Positions 60,430 to 64,000 of a stretch of 64,000 nucleotides of DNA are shown here, piece after piece. A program made the translations under genes and the position numbers. Below the pieces are notes generated by a model, which was not told the origin of the DNA, did not search any database, and saw only the letters and a list, made by a program, of their open reading frames with translations. Each line of letters begins with the position of its first letter. Position 1 is the stretch's first letter. The stretch lies in NCBI GenBank assembly GCA_025266875.1, contig JALLLT010000041.1, positions 304,819 to 368,818 on the forward strand, written 5' to 3'. This DNA comes from Fennellomyces sp. T-0311 (lineage: Eukaryota > Mucoromycota > Mucoromycetes > Mucorales > Lichtheimiaceae).

Positions 60430-60810
60430 TGTGGTATTGCTTACCAAGAAAGGCTTTCAAAATGACGAGACCAAAAATAAGATTATGTTTTATTGAAGAA
60501 AGTTGCTTTCTATTTATACTGATGATGAGTCGGGACGGAGAAGACCAATGCTTTGTGTAATAGTCCCAAAGATCCATGTTATCACCAAGTATCATATAAT
60601 CTTGCCATATTGTCGAAGACACCGAAGACCTGAGACCAAGTTAACGAAGTTGCCTTACATGATCGGTGAAGCCGGATCAAAGCTGCACATAAGAGCAACT
60701 AGGGCAATCGATAACTGTACGGTTGTTGATGTCGTAATGACATTGGATATAATCAAGGACTAAGGAAAAGCATGTATCTATGGATTATATTGTATGTCGG
60801 GGATACGACA
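60430..60810 (-). mobile_element. LTR D (subfamily 1b), right arm of an inverted LTR pair
   Basis: 381 bp from TGTGGTATTGC to GGATACGACA on the plus strand, which is the reverse complement of the LTR C type. Left flank is ACACC (reverse complement GGTGT), identical to the left flank of LTR C. The right end abuts the large palindrome at 60810-60912. Confidence 0.85.
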
Positions 60811-60912
60811 CTTATACATATTCACCTTGCTGTCCATATTACTCACACTATAGTCATTCCACACATTATTACAGTGTGAGTAATATGGACAGCAAGGTGA
60901 ATATGTATAAGT
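60810..60912. repeat. Perfect palindrome: 40-bp arms, 23-nt spacer
   Basis: Left arm 60810-60849 (starts ACTTATACATATTCACC) and right arm 60873-60912 (ends GGTGAATATGTATAAGT) are exact reverse complements over 40 bp, separated by 23 nt. It would form a strong hairpin in single-stranded DNA or RNA. The first base is shared with the end of LTR D. It contains no coding sequence. Possible origins: a fold-back element, or a template-switch event next to the LTR inversion. Confidence 0.9.
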
Positions 60913-61294
60913 CATGCTGGGGTCTAAAAGGGTGAACGTGTTTTGAGTAATATTCGTGCAACAGCGCGTTGCTGTGCAACGAAGAGATATCACTGTGATA
61001 TTCAACAATAGTAAAAGGCAGGTAAGTGACGAGACTCAAGTAATGACTGATTTATTTCGTATGTTGAATCATCACTTTAAATAATAAAAGCTTATTCTCG
61101 AGAGGTTGGATCATTGACATGGTTGTAAGGCACATGAACCGCTGTGGTAACCAGGGTTATGTGGGTTTCACTAAGATAGGCAAGGTTATTACGATGAACG
61201 CATGTCAAGACAGGGATTTGGCTGTAGATTGGAAAATTAAAGTAACCCGTTGTCAATAAGCAAACAAGGGTAAATGATGCATAAGCCATAATCA
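60913..61294. other. Spacer between the palindrome and element K1
   Basis: About 380 bp, no gene. The first 15 bases (CATGCTGGGGT) resemble the reverse complement of the subfamily 2 segment around its ACACC site, so this may be part of another damaged copy. Confidence 0.35.
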
Positions 61295-61395
61295 TGTTGT
61301 GCATACAACAATCACCAACGACTTGTCCAAAAAGAGAAATGCAAAGAAGCCCGCCAGAATGGCTACGACACTATCTTGTCGTGTCACTTGTTGGC

Positions 61396-61789
61396 TGTCG
61401 TATCCTGACATACCAGTCATCCATTGTCTACAGACCTTTCCATCTCAGCCTTTGTTACATCCGTTCCTTTATTTCGACATCAACAACCGCACAGTTATCT
61501 ATTGGCCTGTTCACTGGCTTGTGTGTTAGTGAGACCTTGATCTGGGTTCAGACTTCAAGAAGGACCATTCACGTTAACTCAGTCTCTGCATGATTATCCG
61601 CTCCTTCGTAATAAGGCAGTATGGTCATTAGGGATTACGGCGATAACACGGATTCGGCTCTGATAGAAAAGCATTCACCTTCTCCGTCCCGACTCATCAT
61701 CATTATAAATAGAGAGTAGTTCTCTTCAATAAAACATTATCTTATTTTTGGTCTCGTCATTTGAAGCTTTCCAATTGAGCGATACCACA
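61396..61789 (+). mobile_element. Solo LTR B (subfamily 1a) with target-site duplication TTGGC
   Basis: 394 bp from TGTCGTATCC to GATACCACA, closely matching LTR A. Flanked by TTGGC at 61391-61395 and 61790-61794. The empty site is visible in copy K2 near 63114, where TTGGCGG occurs once. Carries ATTATAAATAGAGAG followed by TTCAATAAAAC. Confidence 0.92.
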
Positions 61790-61877
61790 TTGGCGGATGA
61801 ACTGTAGCCAATAACAGAAAAAGGTTTGAAAGAGAAGTCGTAAGGTATCGGTTTATTCTTTTAGTCTGAGGGGATAT

Positions 61878-62080
61878 TGTGGTAACGTGAACAAGAAAAG
61901 TAAGAGACTCAGTAAGGTACTGTGAGAATCTGATATATCTTTATTTTGGTAGGAAGTTCACGTCTATTTATACTTTTGATGAGACACTGGTAATTGTAAA
62001 CCCATGCTGCGCACTGATTGATGATTGATAAGCATTTTATCAATGGAGTATCGTCGTACAAGTTCGACTTGGATACCACA
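61878..62080 (-). mobile_element. Solo LTR L (subfamily 4) with target-site duplication GATAT
   Basis: 203 bp, plus-strand ends TGTGGTAACG and GGATACCACA. Flanked by GATAT at 61873-61877 and 62081-62085; copy K2 has a single GATAT (GAGGATATTTATATG). On the minus strand it reads TGTGGTATCCAAG, then AGTATAAATAGACG and AAAATAAAG, then GATTCTCACAG. It shares start and 3' wording with the 5' LTR at 63436, so the two are related. Confidence 0.88.
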
Positions 62081-62412
62081 GATATTTATATGTTTTCTAA
62101 TGTTAATAAAATACTACTGCGGCTTATTGCAGATTGCTGTGCATGATGTGAATAATGGATATGATGATAAGGATAATATTGAAGGGAGTACAAAGAGGTA
62201 CTGCAGCATACCGCAGCGATCTGTGCAACAGCTAATACTGCACAACAAGGAAGGATCATTGTCGTATCCTACACCTTCCCACAGAGAATGCCTTCTTGTT
62301 TCAGGCTCAGACACATCCATTCTATTCGTTCTTTCGACGGCACCAACCGTACGTCATCCATTGGTCCAGTTTCTGCCAACATCTGTCCAAAACTACTTTG
62401 ATCTAGATTAGG

Positions 62413-62820
62413 TGTTGTATCCAACATGAACATAATCACTGATCAGTATCTCGGAACGGTTATCTCTCACTTTCCTTTTTGGTAAAACTCACTCATGCAG
62501 ACATATCTTCCATATCCGGCATATTGTCATAGACGTTATCATGAACGCGTGTCAACAGCTATCACTTAGCTTATCGTTATCCGTTATGGACCGGCTCCAT
62601 AACGATAGACATCACTCGTTTCTCAATAACACCCCAACATGACATACATAATGGATATACAGGTATAATCATGATATGACCTTGGATAACATCGGTAATA
62701 GGAAGTCCCATCCATGATAAGCATTTAATATAAATAGAGCGAACTCTTCATCAATAAACTACAGTTTTCTGAGTCTCGTTGACTTCTATTGTCCCTTTTC
62801 GATACTCGCTACTTCGCTCT
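62413..62820 (+). mobile_element. LTR subfamily 2, intact reference copy
   Basis: About 408 bp starting TGTTGTATCCAACATGAA and including AATATAAATAGAG followed by ATCAATAAACTACAG. It runs without interruption through ACACC (about 62631), the site where the copy at 59155/60210 was split. The right boundary is set by loss of similarity to fragment E. No flanking duplication was recognised. Confidence 0.75.
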
Positions 62821-62981
62821 TATCTCATTAGGACATCAAAGGACTCATCGAGTTTACCCGAAACATGGATAAGTTACTTAACAGGACGCTCGTCCTATAT
62901 CGCCGCCTAAACATGGATTCAGAACATCACCAAGAAGCGTTCATCCCGACCGCTTCAACAATATAAATATCTGAGTAGTTT
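62821..62981 (+). mobile_element. Left part of LTR subfamily 5 (copy G), start not resolved
   Basis: Sequence leading into ACAATATAAATATCTGAG and the exactly repeated arm at 62982-63049. The TATA-like box about 30 bp before ATCAATAAAAACATC gives the same promoter layout as the other LTRs. The beginning of this LTR is not recognisable. Confidence 0.5.
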
Positions 62982-63049
62982 GTCATCAATAAAAACATCT
63001 TTAATTCGGTCTCGCACTTTCACGTCTGATCTTATTTGAGAATATCACA
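62982..63049 (+). repeat. Left arm of a perfect 68-bp inverted repeat (end of LTR G)
   Basis: From GTCATCAATAAAAACATC to GAGAATATCACA. It is the exact reverse complement of 63368-63435. It ends in CA like an LTR end. Confidence 0.9.
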
Positions 63050-63366
63050 ATCATCCGAAAAGGAAACAAAAGGAAGTCCATCAGAAACGGCTACAACAGT
63101 TGTCATGTCACTTTTGGCGGTAAGACCGTAGCCAATAACAGATAAAAGGTTTTGAGAGAGAAGTAGCTAGATGACGTTTATTATTTTAGTCTATGAGGAT
63201 ATTTATATGTTTTCTAATGCTAATAAAATACTACTGCAGCTTACTGCGGATTGCTGCACATGATGTGGATAATAAATATGATGACAGTGATAATGATACA
63301 AGGAAGTACAAAGGGTTACTGCGGCATACCGCAGCGATCTGTGCAACAGCGAATTACTGCGCAACA
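63050..63366 (-). mobile_element. Element K, copy 2 (uninterrupted)
   Basis: About 317 bp that matches the pieces of K1 in order, without the two nested LTRs, and so acts as the empty-site reference. Minus-strand start TGTTGCGCAG; TATAAATA box (63199-63206 region) and AATAAA on the minus strand. It is enclosed by the perfect 68-bp inverted repeat. Confidence 0.75.
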
Positions 63367-63367
63367 A

Positions 63368-63435
63368 TGTGATATTCTCAAATAAGATCAGACGTGAAAG
63401 TGCGAGACCGAATTAAAGATGTTTTTATTGATGAC
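63368..63435 (-). repeat. Right arm of the 68-bp inverted repeat (LTR H, truncated)
   Basis: Exact reverse complement of 62982-63049, starting TGTGATATTCTC. It is cut at ...TTGATGAC (63435) by the 5' LTR of the next element. The left arm continues past this point, which shows that H was longer before the insertion. Confidence 0.9.
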
Positions 63436-63710
63436 TGTGGTATCCAAGGTACTAGCTAGTCGGCACTACCGGGTAAACGTATGACGGTACCTGAATAATA
63501 CATTGACAGCCTTCCGGCTTGACTAGATCTTCCAAGAAGTCTAGAAACATTGCCGTGTCGGCTATATGATATGGCATCCTCCCGACCACGGCTATTTGAT
63601 TATGAGTTTTATCTCGAGCAATATAAATAGAGAGAACCGTTAACATAATAAAGACATATTCGATTCTCACAGAACTTACTGTTTTTCTCGATCCATTCTC
63701 TCTCACCACA
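63436..63710 (+). mobile_element. 5' LTR of an LTR retrotransposon running out of the window
   Basis: 275 bp from TGTGGTATCC to CTCACCACA. TATAAATA at 63622-63629 and AATAAA at 63647-63652 mark a very compact promoter and poly(A) signal. It is followed after 25 bp by a gag-like ORF. The bases after the LTR (TTTTTTTCTGTGAATAACC) do not look like a usual tRNA primer-binding site. The likely target duplication on the left is ATGAC (63431-63435). Confidence 0.78.
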
Positions 63711-63735
63711 TTTTTTTCTGTGAATAACCGTTACT

Positions 63736-64000
63736 ATGTCTCCCAAGAACACCCCTACTACCACTCCTGTTGCCTCTGGTAAGGCCGATAAGGGCAAGGC
63801 TGTCGTTCCCCCCGTTTCGCAGCAACAAGCTGAAGCTGCCGCCGCTACCGTTCCAACGAACGATATGGAGCAGTTGTCGTTGGATGGCAACGTCGAAGAT
63901 CAGCCTAGGGCTATGGATGTTGACGAAGAGGGTTTGTCTGGTTTGTCTGGTTCGTCCAGTTTGTCTGTCTCGTTTGGTGGTTCCCAAGTTGGAGCTATCC
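63736..64000 (+). CDS. Start of a gag-like ORF of the retrotransposon (partial)
   Basis: An open frame from ATG 63736 to the window end (88 codons, no stop), 25 bp after the 5' LTR. Starts MSPKNTPTTTPVASGKADKG, then a Gln/Ala stretch, an acidic segment (DMEQLSLDGNVEDQ, AMDVDEEG) and Ser/Gly/Leu repeats. The codon choice is regular and GC-richer than the flanks. Position directly after an LTR and a low-complexity N-terminus fit Gag of a Ty3/gypsy- or copia-type element. No zinc knuckle or enzyme domain is within the window, so the class cannot be set. Confidence 0.7.
   Translation, partial: MSPKNTPTTTPVASGKADKGKAVVPPVSQQQAEAAAATVPTNDMEQLSLDGNVEDQPRAMDVDEEGLSGLSGSSSLSVSFGGSQVGAI

Larger units (their letters stand above)
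61295..62247 (-). mobile_element. Element K, copy 1 (LTR-like, subfamily 3), carrying two nested solo LTRs
   Basis: Pieces 61295-61395, 61790-61877 and 62081-62247 together match the uninterrupted copy K2 (63050-63366). Read on the minus strand, the right end begins TGTTGTGCAG, and the element holds a TATAAATA-like box followed by AATAAA-type signals, so it is itself LTR-like. It is interrupted by solo LTR B (duplication TTGGC) and by solo LTR L (duplication GATAT, next to the element's own TATA region). The left boundary is approximate. Confidence 0.75.

Overview
The window is nuclear DNA of a fungus, most likely an early-diverging (Mucoromycota / Mucorales-like) species. Genes carry many short GT-AG introns (about 41-100 nt), and intergenic DNA is AT-rich and often kilobases long. 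The gene set includes APH-1, a gamma-secretase subunit that Ascomycota and Basidiomycota are thought to lack. No tRNA, rRNA, CRISPR array or bacterial operon was recognised. About twenty protein genes can be supported. Exon models were built by hand from splice signals and reading-frame continuity, and each multi-exon model given closes in frame.

Layout. 0-7.2 kb: the 5' end of ribosomal protein uS5 (RPS2, minus), a PTGR3/ZADH2-like quinone oxidoreductase (plus), an F-box/LRR protein (minus) and the nucleolar rRNA-processing factor ESF1 (minus). 7.2-11.1 kb: non-coding, with a possible RasGEF relic. 11.2-14.2 kb: a P-type alkali-cation ATPase. 17.9-19.3 kb: an intronless F-box/LRR gene. 19.3-27.0 kb: a gene desert. 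27.0-36.9 kb: a MedA-type developmental regulator, glutathione reductase, an MFS sugar transporter with a micro-exon, and a two-pass membrane protein with PY motifs. 37.9-41.1 kb: an arrestin-fold protein and a four-pass membrane protein. 42.1-45.7 kb: an RNF115/126-like RING E3 converging on APH-1, which lies 49 bp downstream of the signal peptidase subunit SPC2 on the same strand. 48.7-49.9 kb: an SSH4/EAR1-like SPRY adaptor with PPxY motifs. 54.4-58.3 kb: a triple-KH RNA-binding protein and an AHP1-type peroxiredoxin.

52.6-53.1 kb and 59.1-64.0 kb hold LTR-retrotransposon remains. There are at least five LTR subfamilies; all but one copy set end in TGTGGTAT or a close variant, and the promoters share a TATAAATA-to-AATAAA layout. 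Three solo LTRs have exact 5-bp target-site duplications. A fourth insertion has its duplication split by an inversion between two inverted LTRs. There is also a perfect 40-bp-arm palindrome and a perfect 68-bp inverted repeat. The window ends inside a probably young element whose 5' LTR and gag-like ORF start at 63436.

Common themes are protein turnover and membrane trafficking (two F-box proteins, RING E3, arrestin, PY-motif membrane protein, SSH4-like adaptor, SPC2, APH-1) and redox defence (glutathione reductase, AHP1-type peroxiredoxin, quinone reductase). That these are functionally linked is inference. Eukaryotic neighbours are usually independent, and the only unusually tight pair is SPC2-APH1.
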